A stretch of 64,000 nucleotides of DNA, from contig CAWINZ010000005.1 in NCBI GenBank assembly GCA_963837695.1, positions 1,054,001-1,118,000 on the forward strand. Direction: 5' to 3'. This stretch comes from VRUE01 sp963837695. GTDB lineage: Bacteria > Actinomycetota > Thermoleophilia > Solirubrobacterales > 70-9. A program made the translations under genes and the position numbers. The notes under the pieces are model-generated. The model saw nothing but the letters and a program-made list of their open reading frames with translations, was not told the DNA's origin and ran no database searches. Below are positions 50,596 through 59,117 of the stretch, piece after piece (within the stretch, counting starts at the first letter, position 1; every line of letters starts with the position of its first letter).

Positions 50596-50630
50596 TGGAA
50601 CGCGGAAGGATAGGGAAATGGGCTTGCCGC

Positions 50631-51173
50631 CTACGCGGCGAGCAATTGCCCGCTGCACTGCGGGCAGATGCCGTGGTCCAGCGTCGGCAGCTCGCTGCGC
50701 CGGAAGAGCTCGAGTCGCTTCGCCGCCTCCTCGACCTCGACCCACTCGCCTTCGACCAGGAAGCGGTCGCACCAGGCACACATCGGCAGGAAGTCGTCGT
50801 TGTCGCGCGCGGCGCTGGGATCGAAGAGGGGCTGCGGCTCAGCCCGGTCCTCTTCGGAGCGCAGCCGGGCGGAGAAGAGCACCACCCGGCCGGTGCTGTC
50901 GGCGGCGATGCGGATGTCCATCTCGCGAGTCATGTCCGGGCCGTCGCAGCGGAAAGGGAGTTCGACGTCACGCACCCCTTCGCGCACACGTCGCAACAGC
51001 AGCCGCTGCAGCTTCCTTACTTCCTCGCCGCCGACGAAGTCCCAGAGCGAGCGCCCGAGGCTGGACCCGGCCCCATCCCAGCCATTCTCCTCGGCGAAGC
51101 GGTAGAAGCCGTCATCGACCCTGATCAAGCGGTCTTGGTCGTCAATCGCGTAGCTGAGGGTCTCAACCGGCAT
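50631..51173 (-). CDS. PAS-like hypothetical protein with zinc-ribbon-type ends
   Basis: 180 residues. The N-terminal half (SYAIDDQDRLIRVDDGFYRFAEENGW through IRIAADSTGRVVLFSARL) reads like a PAS domain. The C-terminal CAWCDRFL and later GICPQCSGQLL give two CxxC pairs, a possible zinc ribbon. No enzymatic motif. Same strand as and just upstream of the ferredoxin reductase; sensor or adaptor role is speculation. Confidence 0.7.
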   Translation of the reverse strand: MPVETLSYAIDDQDRLIRVDDGFYRFAEENGWDGAGSSLGRSLWDFVGGEEVRKLQRLLLRRVREGVRDVELPFRCDGPDMTREMDIRIAADSTGRVVLFSARLRSEEDRAEPQPLFDPSAARDNDDFLPMCAWCDRFLVEGEWVEVEEAAKRLELFRRSELPTLDHGICPQCSGQLLAA

Positions 51174-51189
51174 TCAGAGCGATTATCGG

Positions 51190-51897
51190 TCACATCTTGG
51201 TACTACTCAAGGCTGCGGCAATGCTGGCGGAGCCGTCGAGGGCGTCGAGTGCCCTGCGCGCCGACATCGCGACGCAGGTGAAGATCGGCGTCTCGCGCTC
51301 CGTGTACTCGCTCGACTCGGTCGGGCGCAGCTCGTTGACCAGGTCGAGGAACATCCCCGGGTCGTCGCCCTCGAAGGCGACGACGAACTCCTGGTCGTCA
51401 AGGCCGAACGAGTAGGAGGTGTTGATCGTGATCTCCGGGTAGCGGCGGCCGACCTCGATATGGCTTTTCATGATCCGCCCGCGCTCCTCCGCCGGCAGCC
51501 CGTACCAGCGGCGCTGCTTGACCATCGGGTAGAGGAAGAGGTACTTGCGCTCGGAGACGCAGATCTCCGGCCGTGCCCCCTCCTCGCTGTAGGGGGAGCG
51601 TTTGGTCATCGAGAGGAAGGAGTGCGGCGTCTCCGCCCACTTCGCCAGGCCGCTCTGCCCGAGCACGACGTGGAAGGTGTGCAGATCGTCCAGGTTGGGG
51701 CTCTGGGAGAGGATGAGGAGGTCGACGTCGCCGCGCGTGCCTATGGTTGAGTAGGCGCGCAGAGAGCGGTCGAGGGCGAAGTCCTCACAAGCCGCAAGGA
51801 ACTCCTGCTTGTCGGTCGCGCGCAGCTCGGCGTCGCGGCGGCGCCACTCGGGGTCGATCTTGAAGAAAGTGAACTTGGCGAACGTGCGGTCGGCCAT
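51190..51897 (-). CDS. hemQ: Chlorite dismutase family / coproheme decarboxylase (HemQ)
   Basis: 235 residues. The family core reads KYLFLYPMVKQRRWYGLPAEERGRIMKSHIEVGRRYP, in which Tyr of YPM (about residue 123) matches the HemQ catalytic tyrosine and the His of KSHIEVG (about 146) the proximal heme ligand, followed by SYSFGLDDQEFVVAFEGDDP. This is the decarboxylase branch used in actinobacterial heme synthesis. Other hem genes are outside the window. ATG 51897 slightly overlaps the divergent gene start. Confidence 0.9.
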   Translation of the reverse strand: MADRTFAKFTFFKIDPEWRRRDAELRATDKQEFLAACEDFALDRSLRAYSTIGTRGDVDLLILSQSPNLDDLHTFHVVLGQSGLAKWAETPHSFLSMTKRSPYSEEGARPEICVSERKYLFLYPMVKQRRWYGLPAEERGRIMKSHIEVGRRYPEITINTSYSFGLDDQEFVVAFEGDDPGMFLDLVNELRPTESSEYTERETPIFTCVAMSARRALDALDGSASIAAALSSTKM

Positions 51898-53140
51898 TCG
51901 GGTCACGATAGCGCCGGCGGCGTTGGTGGCGGCTGCGATCGCGTTGTTGCTCGGTCTGCACGCGGCGGGCGCGGGCTTCCAGGGCGACCCCCACGCTGTG
52001 GTGCGCGACGCAGCGCCCGGTGGGCGGCTCTGGCACGTGACGGACCGCCGCGCCCCGGTGATCGGCGTGACGCTGCTCGTCTGGCTGGCGGCGTTCGCCG
52101 CCGCGATTGCTGCCGAACGCCTGTCTCTTCGTTCCGGTGTGCCTTTTGCCGCCTATGTGAGCAAAAAGCACACCGGAAGGGTCGGCGCGCGCCTGCTCGC
52201 GCTTTCGCTCGTCTACCTGCCGCTGCTCTGCCTGGTCGCGGCGGCGTTGGAACCGAGTGTCGGCGCCGAACGGCTGCTGGTCATGCTCGGCTCGCCGCTG
52301 CTGGCGGCGCTGACCCTTACGGTGCTGGGCGGCTACCGGGCGCTCGCCTTCGCCTGCGCCGCGACGTCGCTGGCCTACGCGATCGACCTGATCGGCGGCT
52401 CGGCTCTGACCCAGCTCTCGATCGTCGGCCCCAACCCCGCCGGCGGGCACCGCTTCTACGGGATCGGCAACGAGCTCGAGGCATGCCTGGTCGTCCTGAT
52501 TCTGGTTGGGACCGGGGCGGCGCTGTCGAGTTTTGCCGTGCCAGGGCACGTACAAACTCCACAGCGGGGCGCCGGCGACCGGGGGCCCGCTGCGTTCCTC
52601 GTCGTTGCCGCGATCTTCACCTTCGTCTTCGCCTATGGGCGCTACGGGGCGGACGTCGGGGCCGCGATCAGCCTGCCGTTGGGCGCCGCGGTCGCCGCCG
52701 CCCTGGTCGCCGACAGGCGGGACCTCGCGCGGCTCGCCATCCTCCTGCCGATCCCGGCCCTGCTGCTGCTCTCCGCCGCCGACCTGATCACCGGCGCCAA
52801 CGCTCACCTGACCAAGACCGTGCTCGACGCGAAGAGCGGCGGCGGCGTTCTCTCCGTCGTCGGACACCGTCTCAGCGAGATGGTCAGCAGCTTCGCCCGC
52901 CCGGTCCTCGTCGCCGGCCTTCCCGTCGTCATCGCCCCCGCCGCGCTCGCGTGGCTGCGTCGCGACCGCCTGGCGGCCTGGCTGCGCGGCCTTCCGGCGA
53001 TGCGCGCCGGCCTGCTCGGCGCCCTCGCCGCGACCCTCGTCGGCACCGTCGCCAACGACTCCGGTGCCCTACTGCTCGAGATCGGCGGCGCCTACCTTCT
53101 GGTCTTCATCGGCTTCGCCTGGGCCGAATCTCGCGCCTAA
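51884..53140 (+). CDS. Multi-spanning membrane protein of unknown function
   Basis: About 418 residues with around 10 membrane helices, e.g. LVAAAIALLLGLHAAG and ALSLVYLPLLCLVAAAL. A conserved-looking stretch NPAGGHRFYGIGNELEA and NDSGALLLEIGG may be functional loops. GTG 51884 was preferred as it gives a basic N-terminus plus helix; TTG 51923 is the alternative, as the region overlaps hemQ. Family not recognised, though resembles the membrane halves of bacterial alkaline-phosphatase-like/arabinofuranosyl proteins. Ends before the coiled-coil gene. Confidence 0.75.
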   Translation: MRSAIRVTIAPAALVAAAIALLLGLHAAGAGFQGDPHAVVRDAAPGGRLWHVTDRRAPVIGVTLLVWLAAFAAAIAAERLSLRSGVPFAAYVSKKHTGRVGARLLALSLVYLPLLCLVAAALEPSVGAERLLVMLGSPLLAALTLTVLGGYRALAFACAATSLAYAIDLIGGSALTQLSIVGPNPAGGHRFYGIGNELEACLVVLILVGTGAALSSFAVPGHVQTPQRGAGDRGPAAFLVVAAIFTFVFAYGRYGADVGAAISLPLGAAVAAALVADRRDLARLAILLPIPALLLLSAADLITGANAHLTKTVLDAKSGGGVLSVVGHRLSEMVSSFARPVLVAGLPVVIAPAALAWLRRDRLAAWLRGLPAMRAGLLGALAATLVGTVANDSGALLLEIGGAYLLVFIGFAWAESRA

Positions 53141-53232
53141 GCCCGAGGCGCTCTCTCAGACATTCGTCTGTCAAGACAATAAGTTACACTTTCGTGTCCC
53201 ACGCGTCACACCTTTCTCCCTAGCATGGTCGT

Positions 53233-53658
53233 ATGGAGGCAATGGCAATGGCACCACAGAGCTGGACGGACGATCGGCTGGAAGAACGCTTCGACCACCT
53301 GGAAGCGACGATGGACCAGCGCTTCAGTGCGATCGACCAGCGCTTCAGTGCGATCGACCAGCGCTTTGAACGGGTCGAAGACGGGATCGAAAGCCTCCGC
53401 GTCGAGATCAAGGCGGGCAACGCCGAACTGCGCAAGGAGATTAGTGAGAACAACGCCGAACTGCGCTTGGTGATCAGTGAGAACAACGCCGAACTGCGTA
53501 AAGGACTCCAGCAGAGCACCACTGACCTACGGGCGGAGATGCAAGCGGGGGACGCGAGCCTGCGCGCCGAGCTCGCCGCGCAGAACCGCGCTTTGATGCA
53601 GGCCGGCTTTGGGCTCGCGGCGGCGCTCCTCGCCGTAGTTATCGTCCATCTGTTCTAG
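53233..53658 (+). CDS. Coiled-coil protein with C-terminal membrane anchor
   Basis: 141 residues. Heptad-like tandem repeats MDQRFSAIDQRFSAIDQRFE, with repeats about 21 bases long at DNA level, and ENNAELR repeats (30-base). C-terminal helix (AGFGLAAALLAVVIVHLF) anchors it. Such DUF1640/CCDC90-like proteins occur in many bacteria without clear function. ATG 53233 or 53248. Neighbour of the membrane protein. Confidence 0.75.
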   Translation: MEAMAMAPQSWTDDRLEERFDHLEATMDQRFSAIDQRFSAIDQRFERVEDGIESLRVEIKAGNAELRKEISENNAELRLVISENNAELRKGLQQSTTDLRAEMQAGDASLRAELAAQNRALMQAGFGLAAALLAVVIVHLF

Positions 53659-53874
53659 GGCGACCTCGCCCAAGGCGGCTCCGCCGCATCCTCTAGGCGG
53701 TCGATTCCCCATTAGCGTGCCCGCGGGGGCGCGACTGGCCAAGCTGGGCGGTGCACGCGGCCGCAGCGCGTAGCAGCGCTACGCGCAAGGTCGTGGGTGC
53801 CGATCCAGGGCCGTGCCAGGCGCGTCATCCGTGGGGGCGGGAATGGGGGATCGATCGTCTAGGCTTAGTGCTTC
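53659..53874. other. Intergenic region before glycosyltransferase
   Basis: 216 bases. Besides the GCGCGTAGC hairpin (53766-53786) it has imperfect flanking arms CTAGGCGGTCGATTCCCC (53694-53711) and a matching run near 53846-53863, perhaps an older palindrome. No coding frame. Confidence 0.35.
53766..53786. terminator. Hairpin GCGCGTAGC-AGC-GCTACGCGC
   Basis: Nine-base perfect arms with a 3-base loop, 107 bases after the coiled-coil gene stop and 88 before the glycosyltransferase GTG. Possible terminator. Confidence 0.45.
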
Positions 53875-56196
53875 GTGCGAATCGCCCTAGTCTCGCCATA
53901 TTCCTGGAGTTACCAGGGCGGCGTGAACCGGCACGTCGAGTCGCTCGCCGAGGAGTTTCTCGGTCGCGGTCACCACGTGCGCGTGCTCGCCCCCTTCGAC
54001 CCCCCGGACCGGCTCAGCCGGGCGCTTCATCGCGCGCCCGCGGAGGCGCGCGAGATGCCCGACTACCTGGTTCCGATGGGTCGCACGGCGGGCTTCTCGG
54101 CCAATGGCGCGGTCTCCAACCTCGCCCCCTTTCCGGCGGGCGGCGTCGTCGCGCCGCGCCGCGAGCTGCGCCAGGGCGGCTACGACGTGGTCCACATCCA
54201 CGAGCCGATCGTGCCGCTGGTCGGCTGGAACGCCGCGCTTGGGACTCCCGTGCCGGCGGTCGGGACCTTCCACGCCTACTCGACCAAGGCGATCCCCAAC
54301 CACGTCGCGTCGGCGCTGGGGGGAAGGCGGGTCTTGAACCGGCTCGCGGCCCGGATCGCGGTCTCCGAGGCGGCTGCCTGGACGGGGCGCCGCTGGTTCG
54401 GCGGCCACTACGAGGTGATTCCGAACGGCGTCGACGTCGACGCCGCGCCCGGGGGCCAAGAGCCGCCGAGCGATGAGCTGCGCGTGCTGTTCGTCGGCCG
54501 CCCCGAGGAGCGCAAGGGCCTGCCGATTCTGCTCACCGCTTTCGAAGCGCTGGTCGAGCACGTGCCCAGCCGCCTCACCGTGATCGGCGCCGAGCGCGAG
54601 GACGTGCTGCGTTACCTGGCCGACCCCGAGACGATGCGCTGGGTCGACGTGCGCGGCCGCGTCTCCGGCGAGAGCCTCTGGACGGCGCTGCACGACGCCG
54701 ACCTGCTCTGCGCCCCCTCGCTCTCCGGCGAGAGCTTCGGCATGGTCCTCACCGAGGCCTTCGCCGCGGGCACCCCGGCGATCGCCTCGGCCATCGCCGG
54801 CTACAGCGACGTCGTCACCGACGGCGTCGACGGAGTGCTCGTCCCGCCAGGCGACCCGCAGCGCCTCGCCGAAGAGTTGCAGCGTGCCCACCACGAGCCC
54901 GAGCGCCTGGCGGCGATGGGCGCAGCCGCGCGCGAGAGCGCCCAACGCTACGCCTGGTCGCGGGTCGCTGACCGCGTCACCCGTGTCTACGAGCGCGCGC
55001 TCGACGCGCCGCTGCCGTCCGGCGCACTAGAGCGCGCTGCGCACTGGACCGGCATCCGGCCTGCCGACGGCGCGCCCTCGAACCCGCCACGGCGCCTGCC
55101 GACACTCGACCCGCCGCTGGCGCAGAGCGGTAGCCGTAAACGGCGCATCGCCCGCCGCGCCGGCCTCGGTGTAGCCGGCGTTCTCGGCGTCGCCCTCACC
55201 GCGTTGGCCGCGCAGAAGATCGGCGTCGACAACGTGATCGCGAGCATCGTCCGCTCCGACCTCACCTGGGTCCTGGTCGCCTGTGGGTTGATGGCCCTCT
55301 CGCTCTTCTTCCGCGCGGCGTCCTGGTACGCGATCGTGCGCGCGGCCCTGCCCAACCGCCCGGTGCGGCGCCGCGATGTCACCTCGGCGACGATGATCGG
55401 CGTGTTGATGTCGGCCACGCTGCCGGCAAGGCTCGGTGAGCCGGCAAGGGCGATGACCCTCGCCCGGCGGATCGGGCGCATGCGCGAGACCTTCCCCGTG
55501 CTGCTCGGCACCCTCGTCTCGCAGACGGTGCTTAACATCGTCGCGCTGGCCCTGCTGGGGACGATCATCGTCTCCAGCACCGACCTCTTCCACTCGAGCA
55601 CCGAGAAGCTGTTCGTTTTCAGCTTCGTGCCGCTCGCCCTCCTGCTCGTCGTCCTGATCGGGCCGGTTCTGATGCGGCGCAACGGCAACGGCCGTTTCGC
55701 CCGGATCGGCGCCGCCATGCACCGCGCGATGCTGCAGGTGCGGGCGGGCCTGGCGGTGTTCCGCCAACCGCGTTACGGCGCCGTGGCGAGCGTCGCCCAG
55801 CTCGGCGCCTGGGCGATCCAGCTCGCCGCCTGCTGGGCCCTGCTCGCGGCGCTCGGCCTCAGTGGCCACGCCGGCATCGGCGCCGCTGCCGCGGTCCTCT
55901 TCGCGGTCAACGTCACCGCAGTCGTGCCGGCGACCCCGTCGAACATCGGCGTCTTCCAGCTTGCCGTGATCAGCGTCCTCCACACGGGTTGGGGGATAAG
56001 CACCGCCGATGCCCTCGCCTACGGCGTCATCCTGCAGGCGGTAGAGATCGCCACCGCAGTCGCCCTCGGCCTCCCGGCCCTCGTCCGCGAGGGCCTCACC
56101 TGGAGCGACCTCCGAATACAAGCAATCTCAGCCGCTCCGGTCCGCCTCAAGCCCCATCCCTCTCAAGACAGCTCCCGCGAACGCATCGGAGCTTGA
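53875..56196 (+). CDS. GT4 glycosyltransferase fused to LPG-synthase-type flippase domain
   Basis: 773 residues. Residues 1 to about 380 form a PimA/MshA-like GT4 (RIALVSPYSWSYQGGVNRHVESL, VHIHEPIVPL, FVGRPEERKGLPILL, and the E-x7-E loop PSLSGESFGMVLTEAFAAGTP). After a basic linker, residues about 430-760 have around 8 helices of the lysylphosphatidylglycerol-synthase TM (UPF0104) kind, including RLGEPARAMTLARRIGR and VNVTAVVPATPSNIGVFQ. Together: a mannosyltransferase-like enzyme coupled with its own membrane domain, perhaps glycolipid synthesis and flipping. Stop TGA is the first triplet of hairpin copy 3. Confidence 0.9.
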   Translation: MRIALVSPYSWSYQGGVNRHVESLAEEFLGRGHHVRVLAPFDPPDRLSRALHRAPAEAREMPDYLVPMGRTAGFSANGAVSNLAPFPAGGVVAPRRELRQGGYDVVHIHEPIVPLVGWNAALGTPVPAVGTFHAYSTKAIPNHVASALGGRRVLNRLAARIAVSEAAAWTGRRWFGGHYEVIPNGVDVDAAPGGQEPPSDELRVLFVGRPEERKGLPILLTAFEALVEHVPSRLTVIGAEREDVLRYLADPETMRWVDVRGRVSGESLWTALHDADLLCAPSLSGESFGMVLTEAFAAGTPAIASAIAGYSDVVTDGVDGVLVPPGDPQRLAEELQRAHHEPERLAAMGAAARESAQRYAWSRVADRVTRVYERALDAPLPSGALERAAHWTGIRPADGAPSNPPRRLPTLDPPLAQSGSRKRRIARRAGLGVAGVLGVALTALAAQKIGVDNVIASIVRSDLTWVLVACGLMALSLFFRAASWYAIVRAALPNRPVRRRDVTSATMIGVLMSATLPARLGEPARAMTLARRIGRMRETFPVLLGTLVSQTVLNIVALALLGTIIVSSTDLFHSSTEKLFVFSFVPLALLLVVLIGPVLMRRNGNGRFARIGAAMHRAMLQVRAGLAVFRQPRYGAVASVAQLGAWAIQLAACWALLAALGLSGHAGIGAAAAVLFAVNVTAVVPATPSNIGVFQLAVISVLHTGWGISTADALAYGVILQAVEIATAVALGLPALVREGLTWSDLRIQAISAAPVRLKPHPSQDSSRERIGA

Positions 56197-56314
56197 GGCC
56201 TACCCCTGGTAGGGCTGAAACGTCTTGTACTTTTTCGGTGCGGGCAATGGGCGCCAGCCCACAAGCGATCCACCGAAACAAGTTAAGTGGAAGCCCTACC
56301 GGGGGTAGGCCTCA
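56194..56314. repeat. Dispersed hairpin element, copy 3
   Basis: 23-base arms 56194-56216 and 56292-56314 with a single mismatch; the left arm starts TGAGGCCTACCCC and both ends form the TGA stops of the converging genes. Shared blocks AACGTCTTGTACTTTTT (56219-56235), GGGCGCCAGC (56249-56258), AAGTTAAGTGGA. Its GAAACAAGT carries one base change. Confidence 0.85.
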
Positions 56315-57550
56315 CTCCTCCGAGCTGCGCGGCACCTTGCCGCCTTTGGCGCCCGGTTCCTGCGCTGGGCCGCGCGGCGAGGCGATGCCGAGGACGCGCA
56401 TCGCCTTGAGGCCGAGGCCGAGCTTCTCGCGGCCCTCGGTGGCGGAGACGTCGTGGCCGCAGAGCTCGCGCACGCGCTCGAGCCGGTAGCGGATCGTGTG
56501 GCGGTGGGTGAAGAGCTGTTTGGCGGTGGCGGCGACGTTGCCGTCGTTGCCGAGGTAGGCCTCTACCGTCGCCACGAGCTCGGTCTCGTACTGGTCGTCA
56601 TAGGCGGCGAGCGGCTCGATCGTCTCGGCGAAGAAGCGCTGCAGCTCGCCCGGGTCCTCGCTCATCGCCGGCAACAGCAGGCGGTAGGCGCCGGTGTCCT
56701 CGAAGGCGAGCAGGGGGAGGTTCTCGGCTTCGCCGACGTTGACCGCGAGGTGGGCCTCGTTGCCGGCGCGGTAGAGATCGACGGGGTCGGCGACGCGGCG
56801 GCTGGCGCCGATCGTCAGATGGAAGCCGGCCAGGGCGTCCTCCAGCTCACGCGCCAGACCGGCAGCCGCGCGCTGCAGGCGCTCGTCCTCCTCCGCGGGG
56901 ACGATCACGGCGATCTCCGTCGCGACCTCGCCCTCGTCGACCGCGGCCAGGGCGCCGGGGGCGAGCGAGCGCAGCGTCCGCATCGCCAGGGTCAGCACAC
57001 GCGCCCGCCACTCGCCAGTCTGCGCCGTCCGGGGCGTGGCGCGCAGGACGACCGCCCCGGCTCCCTTTTCCAGATCGGTGCCCAGCTCGCCGGCGCGGGC
57101 GACGATGTCGCCCCGGTCGGTCACCTTGCGGGCAAAGACGGCCGCGACGAAGACCCCCGCAACCTCCTCGTTCTGCCAGTCGGGCGAACGGGAGCGCTCC
57201 AGCTCCAGCGCCAGCAGGGTCGTCACCATCCGCGCGATCGCCGGATCGGGCGGAGCTTTCGCCCGGTAGCGCAGCTCGCCGACGGCGGCATCAGCCACCC
57301 GCAGCTCGACCGAAGTGACCCGCTCCCCGCCCGCCAGCAGCTTCTCCTCCTGATCCGGCGAAGCCCCGGCCACAGCCAGCACAGCCCCCGAACGCTCGAT
57401 CAGCGCAACGCTGGCATCCAGCACCCGAGCAGCAGCCCGCGCCACCGCAGGAAGCCCAGCTCCCGACTCAACAGCTTCGGAGAGCGCATCGAGCGTTCCG
57501 GGATCCGCCGCTTTTACGGGGCTTTTCGACCCTTTCGCGCTGGTAGCCAT
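56312..57550 (-). CDS. PucR-type (CdaR-like) transcriptional regulator
   Basis: 412 residues. N-terminal GAF-like sensor (LPAVARAAARVLDASVALIERSGAVLAVAG), a central GGDEF-like region (EIAVIVPAEEDERLQ ... LTIGASRRVADPVDLYRAG), and the C-terminal HTH (ATVEAYLGNDGNVAATAKQLFTHRHTIRYRLERVREL). Family members control purine or sugar diacid use; the ligand here is unknown. Both the hairpin copy 3 and, on the other side, the split copy 4 flank it. The tail SPRGPAQEPGAKGGKVPRSSEE is low complexity. Confidence 0.91.
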   Translation of the reverse strand: MATSAKGSKSPVKAADPGTLDALSEAVESGAGLPAVARAAARVLDASVALIERSGAVLAVAGASPDQEEKLLAGGERVTSVELRVADAAVGELRYRAKAPPDPAIARMVTTLLALELERSRSPDWQNEEVAGVFVAAVFARKVTDRGDIVARAGELGTDLEKGAGAVVLRATPRTAQTGEWRARVLTLAMRTLRSLAPGALAAVDEGEVATEIAVIVPAEEDERLQRAAAGLARELEDALAGFHLTIGASRRVADPVDLYRAGNEAHLAVNVGEAENLPLLAFEDTGAYRLLLPAMSEDPGELQRFFAETIEPLAAYDDQYETELVATVEAYLGNDGNVAATAKQLFTHRHTIRYRLERVRELCGHDVSATEGREKLGLGLKAMRVLGIASPRGPAQEPGAKGGKVPRSSEE

Positions 57551-57578
57551 TCGCTCATTATCCCCAGGCGCTCCATCC

Positions 57579-57663
57579 AGGGACCATCCGGCAGGGCTGG
57601 AACGTCTTGTACTTTTTCGGTGTCGGCCTCGGGCGACAGCCCAACCGCGACCACCGAAAAAGT
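57579..57663. repeat. Dispersed hairpin element, copy 4, left part (interrupted)
   Basis: Left arm 57579-57598 (AGGGACCATCCGGCAGGGCT), AACGTCTTGTACTTTTT (57601-57617) and GGGCGACAGC (57631-57640) are intact. The sequence stops at GAAAAAGT (57656-57663), where the insertion sequence begins. Confidence 0.85.
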
Positions 57664-59048
57664 GGCTCTATTGACGTTTCCGTGGGTGAAGTAAGCAGGT
57701 GAAGATGAGGCGCACGCCGCTCCGCGCCTAGGTTTCCGGCTTCTCGAAGGCTGGAAATCGAAAGGAGCGGCAACGACGTGCGCAAGGAAAGGGTATGGGC
57801 ACGCCTGCTCGGCTTGGAGCGGGCGGTCGTCGAGAGCGTCGAGAGTGACGAGGAAGGGCAGGTAGTGGTGGCGGTCAGGCCGCACCACCGGGAGCGGGAT
57901 CGCTGCGGCGTCTGCGGGCGCCGCGCGCCCGGCTTCGATCTCGGCGAGGGACGCCGGCGCTGGCGGGCGCTTGACCTCGGCACGACCATCGCCTACCTGG
58001 AGGCCGACGCCCCAAGGGTCGCCTGCCCCGAGCACGGCGTCGTCGTCTGCGCCGTGCCCTGGGCGCGGCACGATTCGCGCTTCACTCGCGCCTTCGAGCA
58101 GCAGGTCGCCTGGCTGGCGGTGAACACCTCGGGCAGCGCCGTCGCAGAGTTGATGCGGATCGCCTGGCGCAGCGTCGGGGCGATCTGCGAGCGGGTCGCC
58201 GCCGAGGCCGGGCGCGATGCCGACCTGCTTGCCGGCCTTGAGCGGATCGGCATCGACGAGATCTCCCACCGCAAGGGCCACCGCTACCTGACCGTGGTGG
58301 TCGACCACGACACCGGCAGGCTGATCTGGGCGGCGCCGGGACGAGACAAGGCGACCGTGGAGGCATTCTTCGAGGCGCTGGGCGAGAAGCGCACCAAGCG
58401 CTTGAAGCTTGTCTCCTGCGACATGGCGGGCTGGATCGAGGCGGTGCTGGTGAAGCGCTGCCCGAAGGCCAAGCGCTGCGTCGATCCCTTTCATGTCGTG
58501 CAGCTCGCCACCGAAGCGCTCGACAAGGTCCGCCGCGAGGTCTGGAACGAGGCGCGCCGCCAGGGGCAGGGCAACGTGGCGGCGGAGCTCAAGGGCGCCC
58601 GCTACGCCCTGTGGAAGAACCCCGAGAACCTGACAGCGCGCCAGCAGTCAAAGCTCGCCGACCTCGAGCGGCTCAACCGGCCGCTCTATCGCGCCTACCT
58701 GCTGAAGGAGCAGCTGCGCCAGATCTACCGACTCGGACATCGGGCGGCGATCCGCCTGCTGGATGAGTGGTTGGTCTGGGCGCGGCGCTGCCGCCTGAAG
58801 CCGTTCGTCAAGCTCGCCCGCACGATCACTGCGCAACGGGAGGGCATCGTCGCGGCGATCCGCCACGGGCTCTCCAACGCGCGAGTGGAGGCGATCAACA
58901 CCCAGATCCGGCTGATCGCCCGTCGCGCATTCGGCTTTCACTCACCTCAGGCGCTGATCTCCCTGGCGATGCTGAAGCTCGGCGGTCTGTGTCCGCCGCT
59001 GCCCGGTCGAGTCACCGTCACGTGACCCACGGAAACGTCAATAGAGCC
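57664..59048. mobile_element. ISL3-type insertion sequence, complete
   Basis: 1385 bases with 24-base perfect terminal inverted repeats (starting GGCTCTATTGACGTTTCCGT at 57664; mirror at 59025-59048). It is bounded by an 8-base target duplication GAAAAAGT (57656-57663 and 59049-59056), the size expected for ISL3. It carries one transposase gene and interrupts a dispersed hairpin element, so the insertion is recent and clean. Confidence 0.93.
57778..59025 (+). CDS. ISL3-family transposase
   Basis: 415-residue DDE transposase. N-terminal Zn-ribbon type cysteines (RDRCGVCGRR then ACPEHGVV), first acidic residue in RIGIDEISHRKGHRYLTVVVD, second in KLVSCDMAGWIEAV and CVDPFHVV, and the final Glu in LSNARVEAINTQIRLIARRAFGF, all as in ISL3. 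GTG 57778 has GAAAGGAG upstream. No frameshift, so probably active. The end (LPGRVTVT) runs to the inner edge of the terminal repeat. Confidence 0.95.
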   Translation: MRKERVWARLLGLERAVVESVESDEEGQVVVAVRPHHRERDRCGVCGRRAPGFDLGEGRRRWRALDLGTTIAYLEADAPRVACPEHGVVVCAVPWARHDSRFTRAFEQQVAWLAVNTSGSAVAELMRIAWRSVGAICERVAAEAGRDADLLAGLERIGIDEISHRKGHRYLTVVVDHDTGRLIWAAPGRDKATVEAFFEALGEKRTKRLKLVSCDMAGWIEAVLVKRCPKAKRCVDPFHVVQLATEALDKVRREVWNEARRQGQGNVAAELKGARYALWKNPENLTARQQSKLADLERLNRPLYRAYLLKEQLRQIYRLGHRAAIRLLDEWLVWARRCRLKPFVKLARTITAQREGIVAAIRHGLSNARVEAINTQIRLIARRAFGFHSPQALISLAMLKLGGLCPPLPGRVTVT

Positions 59049-59084
59049 GAAAAAGTTAAGTGGAAGCCCTGCCGGATGGTCCCT
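59049..59084. repeat. Dispersed hairpin element, copy 4, right part
   Basis: Starts with the duplicated GAAAAAGT, continues TTAAGTGGA and ends with AGCCCTGCCGGATGGTCCCT (59065-59084), which is the exact complement of the left arm on the other side of the insertion sequence. Confidence 0.85.
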
Positions 59085-59088
59085 AACT

Positions 59089-59117
59089 GTTAAGTGGAAG
59101 CCCTACCGGACAGGCCC
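59089..59117. repeat. Dispersed hairpin element, half copy (right side only)
   Basis: GTTAAGTGGAAGCCCTACCGG repeats the last part of the element, directly after copy 4 and just before the small membrane protein's stop. No left half was found, so it is a truncated fifth copy. Confidence 0.7.
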
